The notes: a model not told the origin generated them from the sequence alone. A stretch of 64,000 nucleotides of DNA from Ulota crispa (GCA_963920765.1 OY987245.1:21220727-21284726); one strand, 5' to 3'. Positions 10,821 through 22,830 are shown, counted from the first letter of the stretch. Translations and numbers: made by a program.

Positions 10821-13800
10821 ATGGCGGAGCGACTACAAAGGGTTCCGCAGAAGAGTAGCTCGCCACAGAGTGCACAGGTGACAAGGAAAGCAGCACATGT
10901 CAAGTTGCTTGAGGTGAGAACTTGTACCTCATTATCGAAGCTGCCGATTACTTCAGGTTTTTCCTGTATTCGATCGCTGTATAGCTTTTGACGTTTCTCA
11001 TTCATTGCGGCATTTTTAGTGCAACCTCTGGATGTTGAGAGATGAATTGACGCAGAACTCATAACCAGTGCAATGCTGGGTATGCCTCTTTTTCTCTGTG
11101 AATGGGTATATAAACTCTGCAAGAGTTATAGACGTATGATGAACCCTAATTCGAAATGCACCAGCGCGTCCTATTCTGATATTTTTTTGTTAGTAGTCAT
11201 CCTAGAGAAGAATTTGATGTGCAGAGGAATTTGAAAGACCTCTCGCTTGAGGAATTTATTGCAGTAGCCGATAGAATCAAGACCCCAACCATTACCAGCC
11301 TGCGCTTAATTGTCACGGCACACGATTCGCGTGATGGTAATAATTTCCTCTGTTTTCTTTTGTAATGCTTTCATCCTCGAAACCGTTGCCCAGCGAGCTT
11401 CTTAGTAAATGGATGCCTTTCTCAACCCTTTTGTCTCTCCTTCGATTTCCAATCCGTTATTGTGACCATGCGCGTTGCCTCCTGAATCCAAAGAGAGAAC
11501 TGCAATCTTTTTGCTCTCATGTCCGGTTTGAACTGTCTCTTATGCACTTCCCCACTAACGAAGGAGTTGTGGATGTTTCATAATCAGTTAACAATCGCTT
11601 CACCCTGCTGGACCGGAAAACTACTCAGGCTTGTTTGCATTTCTCCAGGTGAGCCTCCCGTATCCCTTGCGTTTTGGTTCTTCTGACTTCTCACTTGCAA
11701 CTGACTCGCACGCATTTACTTGAGCATTTAACATTTTGCTTTCTTTCTTTGCGGTGGTCGATTAGGGCTTAGAATCACGAAAGAATATGCCGATCCACAT
11801 TCCTGTCACATCACAATATGAATATGAGAACCTGGTTTGCTTTCAACAATAAGTTTCCATTAGCCCAAGCTAGTTTCACCATGGGCAATATGATGACTAA
11901 AACAGGGCCTTGGCGCAAGCTGTTGGAGGCTGGCTGCAGCAGCTGGAACTTGGCCTGCGGTTGTGGAATAGAGAACTTAAACTACTTGCCGATGCTCTCT
12001 GTAAAGACTTGACCTAATCCTGCATAAGTCTTACTCCGTTGAGTCAAAAATTTTGCAAATTGATTCAGTAAGTTGTCAAATTAATGGGGACTTGATGAGA
12101 CTTCAAACAGAATTCGGTCGTTCAGGTTAAAAGCCATGACCGCTTGTCTCGTTGCCATGAGGAGGTTTTAGTTGCGTTTGTGAAGAATTGGCTTTGCTAC
12201 CTTCTGATCTCTATGCTTACGTGTATTGCAGGCTCTACAAAAACTTTGCGACGCTTATCCTTCGCCAACAGTGGGCTCGGAGACACTAGATTTCAGATTC
12301 TGGTAAGGTCCAAAGGATATTTTGTTGATTTGGGTCTTCTGCTCAAGACCGATATGCTCAGTTCATGTTAGGAAAGATTCACTGCCAAATATTTGTCCCG
12401 ATGTAACACTTCAAATGTGTCTAAATGAAAGTGGTGCAGGCAAGAAGCCTCCGAGAATGTGTCCCTTTGCACGCATTGAATTTGTCAGGCTGCGGACTAT
12501 CAGATCTGAGCGTGCCCTATATTGTCAATATTGTTAAGGTTAGCCAATGTCCCCTGTACTGTTTCCAACACAACGGTAAAACTTAACAAGAACATGGTGA
12601 AATTGCGACATGCCATATATGAAGTACTAGCTTTACAGTTGTGTACTCACCTCAATCGTATTACATCTCACTAAGTTGTGAGGTGTGGATACAGGGAAGT
12701 CCAAATGGTGGACAAGCCAAGCCAGAGGAAGAGCACAATCCTGGTCAGCTGAGTGTTGAGCAAGCTTTTATGTGTCAACAGAAGCTGCAAAAGGCCCAGA
12801 AAACTAGTCAGGAGTGGAGCTCAAAGCAATTTCCACTACAAGGGAAGTGGCCGTCTCTAGTATCTTCGGAGGTTTGAATACTCACTGAGAAGCATCTTGA
12901 ATTTTAAAGAGTCAATAGCAAAGTCTAAGTAACTTCGGAATCTACCTTGGAATTAGCAGAGAAACAGCAGAATGCAAAGACATTAGGAAATATGCAGGGA
13001 TTTCAGGGAAATACCTTAGAAAAAATTCGCCAGGGCAAGTAAATCGAACGTAGATCTGTATCTTCATTACCAGAGCGTATGATCTTTATCACTCTCTCAG
13101 TCAACCACCAGTGTACCGCCAGGAAGACAAATACATTTCGAAACTATTGAAAAATTCTAGCATTTCAAGCATCCTCACCATGATAGCAGTGGCGTGGATG
13201 CAGAACAGTGTAAGCAATCAAAAACAATCTGGTTGGCAAGCCAGTTTACGGCAATCTGGAATATTTCACAGTACCTGCGCTCCATCGAAGGAAATCGTTG
13301 ATGGAGCTCCAGGACTCAGATCTCTTGATCTTTCAAACAATCAATTCACGGATGATCTAGCTGACGAACTTTGCCCAATTTTGTACGGAGAGGCTCCACT
13401 CTCAGGTAGAGAGCATACAACCTAAGACTTTGAGAAATAAAATGATTCCCAAATCTGTTACTTTCTTGTGTGCCTCTCCAACGACCCCACAGGTAAGTGG
13501 CTACCATTTAGGCGTTCCTGGTCAACAGATTTACATACTAATTTCAACAGACCACAGAATAAAAAATAGCTTCCGTATCCTGAAATAGAATCATATGTTG
13601 CTTATGATATACCGGTACACCTCACCTTAGCACAAGGATTCATTAATTGATGCATATTAACTGCTGTTCAACTTGGGGTGAAGCTTTGCATTTGCAGTGC
13701 AATCAACTGACGCGAGATGGGGCAAAGACATTTGAGGCAGTCATGAAAGAGAAGCGAGTGCTACAGTTAGTTGACCTTCGAAACAACAAGCAAGAAGTAT

Positions 13801-15050
13801 TGACTACGACACATTCTGCAGATGCTATTGTTGCTCCTGCTAAGAGCATTCCATGTCCTATTTCCTCAAAGGAAGCGTACCCCACATCCCAGCATCTCAT
13901 GGATCCCAACATAAGGAGATCGACTATTGACAAATACCGAAAAAGCATTCTCGCAAAGCCCAAGTATGTCAATAAGAAACAGATCATCGGCAGTGTCTCT
14001 CAGAAAAGCAAGATCTTGAGCGAGTCAGTAGGCCTCAGGCCACTCCGCAGCAATCCCGTAGTCCTTGTCGAGATCAACAAATTATCCTTGAGACCAAAAT
14101 CTGCACCTGAACGACTTGCCAAAGCCTTCGTCGGCACACCAAGAATTTTCAGACAAACGAATCCGATCAAAAGCTTCACACCACGAAGAACACTGGACCC
14201 AGAACATGAGTTTACCTGCCAAAGAATGCCTAGCAATCAGAGGGATTTCAATTGCAGACAAGGCCGTGATCTGGCAAGACAACTGTTGGAGTCCTCAACC
14301 TCGAGGCCAAAATCTGCCCCTGATCGTGTTCGGCCACCCATGTGCCCCATACGTAGGACCCCGCGAGGTAAAGTGCGTGTGAAAAGTTCTGGATCCGGCG
14401 ACAGTGTTCCAGGCACTGCACGCAATAAATCTCACAAATCCATGACTGATGATATCGCACCGTGGGAGCAGCTCGTAAATCGAAACCAAGATGAAGATGT
14501 GACCACCGCCGATGCACGTGAGCATCAACGTTCACCACCACCTTCAGTGACTGAAACTGAACCTGAAAGGAAAAGTGAAACTTCAGCTCAAGAAGAACAA
14601 ATTCGCCGTAAACCAGCACGAAAACTGAAAAAGAGGAAAAGTAGGAACCAAATCATTCAGTTTCCTAATTCCGGGAAAGCTACATATCGCACAGTCACTT
14701 CATTGGTTCCTCCTTCAGGTCCCAAAAACATGCAGACTTGTCCGGAGAAACAGAAAAGGAAGCCAAAAATAAAGCCAAATGTGGTAAAGCGTCGGGAGCT
14801 TCTCTTTCAGAATGGAATTGAGGCAACAACTGCCGAAGCTCATGAGGTGCACTTACCTGGCGAAGATGTGGAGGTGGCAACAACAACTCCACTTGTCTCT
14901 GAAAAACAGAAGGAGCTATTGCCTGCGCCAGTTGCGAAAGAAGAAAAAGATTCACAATGGAACAGCTTCATGTCTGAGATGACCAAGACGCTTCTTAATC
15001 TAAATGCTAGGGTGCCTAATCTTCCTGAGATTGTTCAGGCAGAAGTTTAA
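10821..15050 (+). CDS. CEP78-like leucine-rich-repeat centrosomal protein, 8 exons
   Basis: Exon model: 10821-10913, 11225-11336, 11588-11648, 11906-12000, 12232-12302, 12440-12538, 13204-13405, 13684-15050. All junctions are GT-AG and phases chain perfectly to 699 residues. Residues up to about 280 are leucine-rich repeats: TITSLRLI, LQQLELGLRLWNRELKLLADAL, KTLRRLSFANSGLGDTRFQIL, PLHALNLSGCGLSDL, PGLRSLDLSNNQFTDD, LHLQCNQLTRDGAKTF followed by VLQLVDLRNNK. Repeat order, spacing and the SGWQASLR insert parallel human CEP78, a centriole/ciliary-base protein (689-722 residues). The remaining 420 residues are basic and low complexity, with two RPKSAP(E/D)R motifs at 381-388 and 452-459. The start is an ATG in a good plant context (AAAAATGGCG). 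Exon 1 is the least certain, and the acceptor at 13683 has a weak pyrimidine tract. Homology to CEP78 is my inference from sequence; another LRR protein is possible. Confidence 0.72.
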
Positions 15051-16465
15051 ACCTGGTGCTGTTGTATATAACTGATTTCTCGGACGGAGCAATTGCAACT
15101 ACAGATGAAAGGTGGCTATGACTGATTCTTATTGTGGAGAACAAATGTCAGCTAAGTTACTACTCCAGGAAATACCACCTTGAAGATGCTTCATGAGGTT
15201 TTAAACATTTAAGCAGGACCTTCCCAGGAGAACTTTGGCAATGTACGATGGATCTCAGCGCATCACACACGAGTGACAAGAAGCGTGGGTAAGCTTGAAT
15301 CTAGCATGGATGGTAGATGTACACCCGTGAAAGCTTTCCACAAGAAGTTCACGCACAATGATAGTTCAGCAGATGCATCATTTCTGTGGTTGTTGAGATT
15401 GAACCTCCTCGTCAAATGATTTGATGCAGATTTTGAGACTGCTCCACATCTGATCGCCAAGGCACTGCACAGCCTGGACAGTCAAGTGCACGAGGTGTAC
15501 ATCAACTGTGATAGATCAGAATTATAAAACATCGAATGAAGATATCCTGAATTGATTAGGCTTTCAGCACACTCTCAACCTAGCCAAATGTAAATGGTTC
15601 TTATCAACTAATATGTAAAAACATTGACATGCTAACATACATACTACCGCAACTGCAAGCAACAGTTGGAGAGTTCGCACTGCCACCGTAGTCATTAGTT
15701 ACGCCGGAAGCAAGGTCCAGGAAGAACCGACCGCTAGTTCAATGTTAGCCGATTGAAATGAGAAAAAACCGTTTGCAATTTATAAACTTTGGCTAAAAAC
15801 CGGTCAAAAATCTTAAAAATACTTATAATATGAAATAGAGAAAATAACTGAAAGAGCTCCTTGATAAACCGGTTCAATACAAGAATTGAAGGAAATCTAC
15901 CGAAAAATCTCAAATATTTCCCGGACCCTGGCCGGAAGCACATGCCTGCAAAATATATCGGAGAATGCAATCTGCACACTTCCCCTGACCATCAAATGAC
16001 AAATGCCAGAGAACCTGCGTGCAGATTCTTTCCAGTACCAGATATTGAGCCCATACTGTCTCAGCGATGAAGATTACCTACTGTTGGTCAACCGAATTGG
16101 CAAAGTGGTGAACCTCACCAACAGAACACGTGCCAAAATAGATCAATCCAGAAATTTTGGATCTACCCTTCATCAGCCACCATGGATTCTGTAATGCACG
16201 TTCAGAATTCGTGACAGCATTGAAGACAACAATCGGTTGCAAAGTTTGACACGAAAATTTGAAGGCTGATGCATGAAATATGCAATACTGTTAATACAAG
16301 TAATCTTCGACAAATAAAACAAATTGTGCTATATCTTACATCAAACCCATATCCTGACGTCCAATGCTAATCTTGGCTGCCCACTAAGGTAAATTCGTAC
16401 TTGAGACTTCCAACAAAAAACGGTTGTTCGTCTTCGCTACTGAATCCGAAAGATATGACAAACAC
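15051..16465. other. Convergent 3' regions of the CEP78-like and PPCDC genes
   Basis: The two genes converge here. No additional exon or repeat could be supported; open frames of 60-80 codons on both strands overlap one another and show no family features. Confidence 0.4.
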
Positions 16466-17318
16466 TCAGATGGTGTGAGGCGGTGCAGGAAGCAACTGAA
16501 TGGTGGATTCAGATGTCAATATTGACAACCTCATAGCAGAGTCAATAGTCGCAGGCTCTGCCATGGCACCATTCCCCGTATCTCCGCATGCCAGCTTCTT
16601 AGAAATTGGTGAGATGACCGTGACTCCAAGATCTTCAATGGATGTTAAATGCCGGAGAGTAAAAGGGCTGGTCCACATAAACGTGTTCATAGCAGGTGCA
16701 ACAAACATGGGCTTTGAGAAATCCCAAGCACGTACAATGCAGGTGAGAAGATTGTCACACAAACCACCTGCAACCTGCAAGTTTACTGGAAGAGTCAGAC
16801 CGGGGTACGGCTATTTATGTTGTAAAGGGCAGGGTCTGGAAAATAAATATAAATATGAAGTTGCAAAAAACAGAAAAGAAAAGTGAAAACCAAATGTGAT
16901 TGATTGTACACGACCAACCTCTTACCTTCGCTAGCGTATTTGCAGAGAGAGGTGCAATGAGTATGGCATCGGCCCATTTCCGTAGCTCTATGTGGAGCAC
17001 ATCGTCTCCAATTTTGCTCCAGCTCGACCATTCATCATCATCTGTATACAGCTTCACACTGGCAGGCAGGCCATTTCGGTCTATAAAATGTAAAGAAGGT
17101 TTCGTAGCCACTGCTCTCACTTCCGCCCAATCGGACAGGCTATCAGCAAGAATCCCAAACTTGATTGCAGCTACACTACCACTTGCTGCCAAGATGATGC
17201 GAGGTTTCCTACTAACAACTCGTTTCTCCAACGCAAACGATGGAGAGGCCTCTGGTACCTTAGGCTCGAGAGCCTTGTCCGAGGTAAAATCATTTGCGTC
17301 AGATGTCACGGACTCCAT
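16466..17318 (-). CDS. HAL3: Phosphopantothenoylcysteine decarboxylase (HAL3/PPCDC), 2 exons
   Basis: This 233-residue flavoprotein of the HFCD family decarboxylates 4'-phosphopantothenoylcysteine to phosphopantetheine in coenzyme A synthesis. Exons 17318-16926 and 16774-16466 join in phase 0 (donor GTAAGA, acceptor TTGCAG). Visible features are the FMN-binding start RIILAASGSVAAIK (40-53), catalytic His109 in HIELRKWAD, the SANTLAK loop, PAMNTFMW (158-165) with Asn161, and Cys194 in LACGDTGNGAMAEP. These are the residues known to be essential in plant HAL3. The 35-40-residue acidic N-terminal extension is typical of plant forms. ATG 17318 is the first Met after an in-frame TAG nine bases upstream. 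It lies only 68 bp downstream of the CMC2 stop on the same strand, so it may share a transcript or have a very compact promoter. Confidence 0.94.
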
Positions 17319-17386
17319 ATCCAACTAAGGTTTAAACAACTTTCCTTCCGCATGACACCTTCGAAATACCAGGTAACAACGGACAG

Positions 17387-18105
17387 TTATGCTGGAGATG
17401 GAGTAGAGGACTTGGAGGTGAACTTAGCGGCTTTGCTAGCTCTTAGCTTCTCCTTAAACTGCTTGCTTGCCTCAAAATTGGCCTGGCGCTTCACTTGTTT
17501 CTGCAGATAAGCAGGCCACGTCACCGGGTAACGACATGAGTTGCAGCCTCCTCACACTCACATAGTTTCAACATGAGAATGACACAATCCATCCAATCTC
17601 CTTCAAAAATGCAAATTCGAGATCATACAAAAAGAGCACGATTTCAATTTCTGACCTCTTCACGAAAACACTTGTCCAACTGAATTTTCAGCTGATTGCA
17701 CGCTCCAAAGAATTTCTGAATCGGGTGATCCTCATGGCATTTCTTAAAATTCACGATCAACTGCGAAACCACAGCCAGTATCCACTTGTCAGTCGACCAC
17801 AGGACATCAAATAGCGTTCGAAAGCGAGATTCGCCACGGAATCCAGTTAAAGTAAAACGAGTCGCACATCTCAACTGTAATGGAACACACTCCAGAGGTA
17901 GAAAAAGCACGAATGATAAGCCATACGAAAGGAGCAGGGGAAAGGCAACGATCAAATTTATTCCGAACGCCAACTCTCCAATCCAGCTATCGAGGTCCAT
18001 TTGCATCGCAATATTTTCAAACAGTTTCAAACACGCCAGAACTCAGTAGGCAAATAATACCTCAGCACAGGCGGGGTGCTTGTGCAGCGTCAGAGGAGGA
18101 TGCAT
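17387..18105 (-). CDS. CMC2: COX assembly mitochondrial protein 2 (CMC2), 3 exons
   Basis: The spliced product is 87 residues: exons 18105-18061, 17760-17656 and 17500-17387, all phase 0 with GT-AG borders. It begins MHPPLTLHKHPACAE, the hallmark N-terminus of CMC2. It carries a twin CX9C motif, Cys13-Cys23 and Cys36-Cys46 (FKKCHEDHPIQKFFGACNQL, KIQLDKCF), which forms the oxidised helical hairpin of intermembrane-space proteins imported by the Mia40 pathway. The C-terminus is basic (KQVKRQANFEASKQFKEKLR). CMC2 helps cytochrome c oxidase biogenesis in mitochondria (family knowledge). Exons 1 and 3 are short. The stop is 68 bp from the PPCDC start. Confidence 0.92.
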
Positions 18106-18693
18106 TTGGCGCACTCAGCCGCGCAACCTCCTCTCATCAAACAACGGATCCTCCAATTGTGACTGCAACTAGCTACAGCACTCCTCCAAACCCTAAAATC
18201 TCATAAGATCGCAAACTTGCACTGTAACCTCAAATATAACCACCAAGCACGACTATTTACTAAAATAAACTTATCTCAATGTTATAAAGAATTAAAATAA
18301 CTAAAATCAACAATCTCAGAACACCTCAAGGCAATATGCGCAGGCTTACCGAATTCAAAAACCCTTTCCAAAAAGAAAAGCAAATCAGCAAACCTCAAGA
18401 ATCGAGCACCGCACGACGGAAGCACTCAGTCGCAGCTATGGCAAATCCAAATAAAGCGGAATCAAAGAACGGGTAATGCATGGAGGGAATAAGGAATCGC
18501 GATCAGTGATCTGCTAATGCTACGACACTCCTGCAAAATGACGGAGATTGAAGGTGGCGTTACCGCAGGGAAAAGTGGAGGAGGATGATGAGGACAAAGT
18601 GAGCGGCAACTAAAAAAGAAAAGGAGCGGGAGCGGGAGGGGACGGATGGTGACTTGGCGACTTGGTGACAGTGATTTGGATTTGAAATATACA
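18106..18693. other. CMC2 upstream region
   Basis: This is likely promoter and 5' UTR of the leftward CMC2 gene. A single AAACCCTAA telobox-like string lies near 18186-18194. The minus-strand open frame 18462-18809 runs into the adjacent transposon and is not credible. Confidence 0.4.
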
Positions 18694-19023
18694 CAAGGTA
18701 GTGTGCTGGTAAACCGTTCATCTAAGGGCTGAAACTGAATTTTGGGGAGGTGAAACTTTTTGAAATAATTTTCAGTAAATTTTCCTTGAAAGACAAGAAG
18801 AATTGGCATCTATCTCAAGTGTTTTCATATTTTATGGAGTTTTGTGGAATTAGTTATGAAATTTTGAAGTGGAAAGGTCATAGGTGCTCTAAAACTGCTC
18901 ACCTCTCAAATGTTCGTCGCATGTACATTGTTGAAAGGCTGTGAATAAGACATGTACTAGTGGAGTACATTTGGGGAGGTGAGCAATTTTAGAGCATGAG
19001 CGGAAAATGAGCAGACTACCTTA
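18694..19023 (+). mobile_element. AAGGTAG-ended miniature element (copy 2 of 5)
   Basis: It starts AAGGTAGTGTGCT and ends AGCAGACTACCTTA. The interior (CTAAGGGCTGAAACTGAATT, TTTGGGGAGGTGAAACTTTT) matches the copies at 35540 and 48599 in this orientation and 2176 and 59718 in reverse. Confidence 0.75.
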
Positions 19024-19025
19024 CA

Positions 19026-20240
19026 GTATCAGTTAGTAATGATAGGTAGAACTTGTTTTGGCATTTCAAAGAAGTTTGTATAACAAAAAATGTAAAGGTC
19101 ATTTTAATCTCATATTTTTGGTATTTGATTCTTATGCAATTCCACTAGACCATACCAAATCTTGGCTACTAAATAAAAATCATATTTTTGGTAAGTTGTT
19201 TTGTATCAAAATTGCGGGTTTACAAGAGAGTTGGTTAAAACACATTGACAATGGATTTTTGAGATTTGGTTGCATGGATGTGTAGGAAACATCCATGCGT
19301 ACATCTTTCCATTTAACAATCATCTTCAAAAAGTTCAAAATTCCTTCAATAGACTTTTTAATGCTCCAATGATCATGACTAAACTTAGTAAAATAATTAT
19401 TTCCATTTTTTAATTAGCTTTTGGCAAAATAAACATATCATGGACTCATCATGTTCAAAGGTATAGATTTAATCATAATTTATGAATTTTGGTCCTACCG
19501 CACCCCCACATTGATTTCATGTAAATTTCTTTTTAGACCATGTTATTGTCACTAAATGGTATTTGTTTCAACACAAAAAGGTGCATATCTGGATGTTTCC
19601 TATATAGCCATGCAATCAAATCTCTAAAATTCATCACCAGTATTATTCAATCAATTTTTATATAAAACCATAATTTTAATACAAAACAATTTACCAAAAA
19701 TAATGTTTTGATTTTTTGGAAATAAAATTTGGTAAACTTGATTGAAATTGCATAAGATTTACAAAATGGTAATGCAATGCCAAAAAATGCAAATTATACT
19801 CTAGTTTATGGAAATTCATTGAATGGCAAAACACTGCCAAACGTAAACATACCAAGGGGTTGTACGGTACAGTGGGGTACAAAGTGCTTACCAATTGCCT
19901 ATGTTAGCCATTTAATTTTTTTTGGTGAAACATGGAGTATAATTGGAATGTTTTTGTTGAAAATTTTATCATTGCATCCTTATGAAATATTAAGCAAGTA
20001 TACCAAACTTTAGTTCCTAAAAACCAAAACTCTTTTTTTGGTGAATGGGTTTGTAAGAAATTCATGGTTTTACTTTTACATAATTATATATTGAAAAACA
20101 TTGGTGATGATTTTTTGAGATTTGGTTCCATGGATATGTAGGAAACATCCAAACGCACATCTTCCATGCTAAACATAACCCCCTTGTAACAAAAACTTTA
20201 TCTACAAAAGATTCAATGAAACTTGTGACAAGCCCAAATT
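19026..20240. repeat. Foldback repeat cluster (CATCCATACGCACATC family)
   Basis: Left and right arms around about 19430 are inverted copies (for example TTTTTGGTATTTGATTC against its complement near 19720-19760). Another arm fragment follows at about 20020-20170. The string GTAGGAAACATCCA followed by a CGTACATC/CGCACATC variant recurs at 19286 and 20140 and links this cluster to 28628-29500 and 61080-62640. No gene is seen. Confidence 0.55.
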
Positions 20241-20495
20241 TTGTAAAATATACATTGTTTTATGAAAATCAAATTTCGTTTTTTGACTTAAGTATTGTAA
20301 TTAATTTTCAAATAATGTATCTAAGTTTGTATCTCTAAATGTAATATTTTGTTTGCTTGATGAAAAGCTAGTTAAAAAATAAAAATACAAATATATACTA
20401 AAAACTATCATAGTCTTATTATAAAATTGTAAAAATTTGATTAAAGCATGACCATTTTTTGTAATTAAATTATTAATGTGATCTGTTTAACAAAA
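20241..20495. other. AT-rich spacer
   Basis: Nothing recognised. Confidence 0.4.
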
Positions 20496-20655
20496 AATTT
20501 ATTAAAAAACAAAGAATTAAACAAAAAGAAACTAATAATGTCACTTTTAACAGGCAATCAACATATGATAATATTAATTTATTAAAAAACAAAGAATTAA
20601 ACAAAAAGAAACTAATAATGTCACTTTTAACAGGCAATCAACATATGATAATATT
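20496..20655. repeat. Perfect tandem duplication of an 80-bp unit
   Basis: Two head-to-tail copies of an AT-rich 80-bp unit (20496-20575 and 20576-20655) appear identical, implying a recent duplication. The hAT-like element at 20663 inserted just beside it. Confidence 0.85.
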
Positions 20656-20662
20656 AAATGGT

Positions 20663-21431
20663 AGGGGAAATTACAAATAGGGGCACAAATTGGAAAATAT
20701 TACAAATAGGGGCATAGTTTCAAAATAATTACAAATAGGGGCACAATTTCAAGACCACTTTACTAAAATTTCCTTACTTAGGTTTGATTTGGAGAGGATT
20801 TTAAGTTTTTTGGAAGTTAGCTAACATTGAATGTAATGTATCTAAATGTCCTAATGTCCAAACCAAAATTTTACGGGAATTTTCATTTTTTTTTAAAATT
20901 GTGCCCCTATTTGTAATTATTTTGAAGTTGTGCCCCTATTTGTAATTATTTTGAAGTTGTGCCCCTATTTGTAATATTTTTCATTTTTGTGCCCCCATTT
21001 GTAATTGGGAATTGATATGTGTACCACACCCTTTCAATTATTGTACCACACCCTAGAATAAATTTTAGATTTCTACCATTGGAAAGCTAAGTTTGAGAAT
21101 TTGGAATTCAGACTTGGACTTAGAGACCATGATTTAGTCCAGAACCACAAAAAAAATTGTAATTCAACGACATCCAATGAAAAAGTTTAACTAGGGAGAA
21201 AAGTGTTACTTTTACTTTTGTTTGTAAAAAAATATAAACTTTTTCATTGGGTGTTGTTGAATTGCAACTTTTTTATGGTTTCAGACTAAATCATGGTCTC
21301 TAAGTTCAAGTTTGAATTCCAAATTCTCAAATTCAGCTTTTTGATTGTATAAATCTAAAATTTACTTTGGGGGTGTGGTACAGTAATTGAAAGGATGTGG
21401 TACACATATCAATTCCCTTTGTAATTTCTCC
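20663..21431. mobile_element. hAT-like miniature element, interrupted by a second one
   Basis: The left end AGGGGAAATTACAAATAGGGG pairs with a right end ...GTAATTTCTCC. It is flanked by exact 8-bp duplications TAAATGGT (20655-20662 and 21432-21439). Inside each arm ATTACAAATAGGGGCAC is repeated three times in inverted fashion. Another element (21007-21417) is inserted in the right arm. Confidence 0.75.
21007..21417. mobile_element. GGGAATTGATAT-ended miniature element nested in another
   Basis: The ends are GGGAATTGATATGTGTACCAC and its near complement, finishing CATATCAATTCCC. TTTGTAATT is duplicated on both sides (20998-21006 and 21418-21426), an 8-9 bp target duplication copied from the host element. 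The interior is a long foldback around a short central loop. A second copy is at 59100-59527. Confidence 0.8.
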
Positions 21432-21558
21432 TAAATGGTAAGCAATTTTCTTAAATTTTATTTATTCATTTTGGTGCACTCATTGTATAAATGTTTTTTT
21501 TATAGGCCATCTATTATATAGAAACAATTGTGCAAATAAATTGTGAATACTATCATTT

Positions 21559-21785
21559 CACTAGAAGAAAAACATGCCATAAACGTCTGCCACATATTGT
21601 CACAACTAGGTCATAATAATTGCCTTACAACTACACAAACGACTGCACAACAACCGCACGACTAGATTGTAATTGTGCAAATGTTGTACAGTTGTTGTGT
21701 AGTTGTTTGTAAAATTGTAAGGTATTTATTGTAACCTAGTCGTAGCAATTTGTGGTAGTTGTTTACCCCTGTTTTTTTTCAAGTG
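21559..21785. mobile_element. CACTA-type miniature element with TTT target duplication
   Basis: It begins CACTAGAAGAAAAACATG and ends TTTTTTTTCAAGTG. Subterminal arms are inverted (CAACTAGGTCATAATAA against TTATTGTAACCTAGT). The 3-bp TTT on both sides fits the CACTA/EnSpm superfamily. Confidence 0.6.
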
Positions 21786-22460
21786 TTTTTAAATGAATAT
21801 AAACCTTAATCATCTTGATTATCTTGTTTGATAGACCTATTAACATTACTTTTTTTCTATCATGTTGTGAAACAAAATAAAAGCAACATATCAATTTCAA
21901 TCCATCTAAAATTGAAAGAACAGTCTTAATATTTTATATTAGTAAAATTATAATTAAAAGTGCAATGATTCAAAAATATGCCCAAATTTTATTACAGTTT
22001 ACTATATAACACCACATTATATAACATGTGATTTTGATGAAAGGAGTGCAAGTTGCTATACCGCTTTACACTATGTGATGTATTTGCACCTTAGTTTGTA
22101 CATATTTTTGTACACAAATTCTACATGTTTAACATAGTATTTCTCTTAAAGTCCAACATTAAAATTTACATCCCCCAAGAAATTAAAGAAATAAACTAAA
22201 AATAGTCACGATTTTATTTTACAATGTTGTTATTTGATTGCAGAAATGTTAATATACACAAAAGCCCTAAATTGCATTAATGTTTGAAACATTGCTTTCA
22301 AAATATTGCCAAAACAAAAAATAATATAAAACAATATTTGACATTCAATCATTTTGAAAAAAGAATTGTATAATATGTAGGTTGAAGAATTATATTAATT
22401 GCGTCTAAATCAATAAATGCTTAATTTTTTTTAATATCAAGAAACAAAACATTGCAAACA

Positions 22461-22630
22461 CTAGTAGAAAACTGCATTAAAATTCATTAAAAAATGTAAG
22501 TTAGTTTATGTTGAGTTCCATATTTCTAGTGCACAATTTTGTTGAACAACACAAAATTTTATGTTGGAAACATAGAACTAAAAATAAACTACCTTACATT
22601 TTTTCGTGAATTCTAACGCAATTTTCTTCA
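22461..22630. mobile_element. CACTA-type miniature element
   Basis: The left end CACTAGTAGAAAACTGC and the inverted right arm GCAATTTTCTTC enclose paired segments AAAAATGTAAGTTAGTTT and AACTACCTTACATTTTT. Confidence 0.45.
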
Positions 22631-22830
22631 TTTAAATGAACATTTTTATAATTGCTAAAAAGTTCTATTGATAACACCGTATCTTATGTATTACTAAAAG
22701 TGTTTATTAATTTTTACTAATAATGCAAAAATGTTTCATATTTTCCTTTCAAAATTTTGTATCATTATATGTAGCATATAATGTAAAATGTATGAGGGCT
22801 ATCATTTTTTATTTTAATTTCTTCATAGGA

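Noticed and set aside
12641..12877. 78-codon plus frame with glutamine- and lysine-rich product inside the CEP78-like gene
   Set aside because: Including it as an exon breaks the phase between exons 6 and 7, and it has no LRR pattern; it is treated as intronic, though an alternative exon cannot be excluded.
16500..17328. 128- and 142-codon plus-strand frames
   Set aside because: They are antisense to the two PPCDC exons, which carry the catalytic motifs.
18462..18809. 115-codon minus-strand frame upstream of CMC2
   Set aside because: It begins inside a miniature transposon and its product is low complexity without family features.
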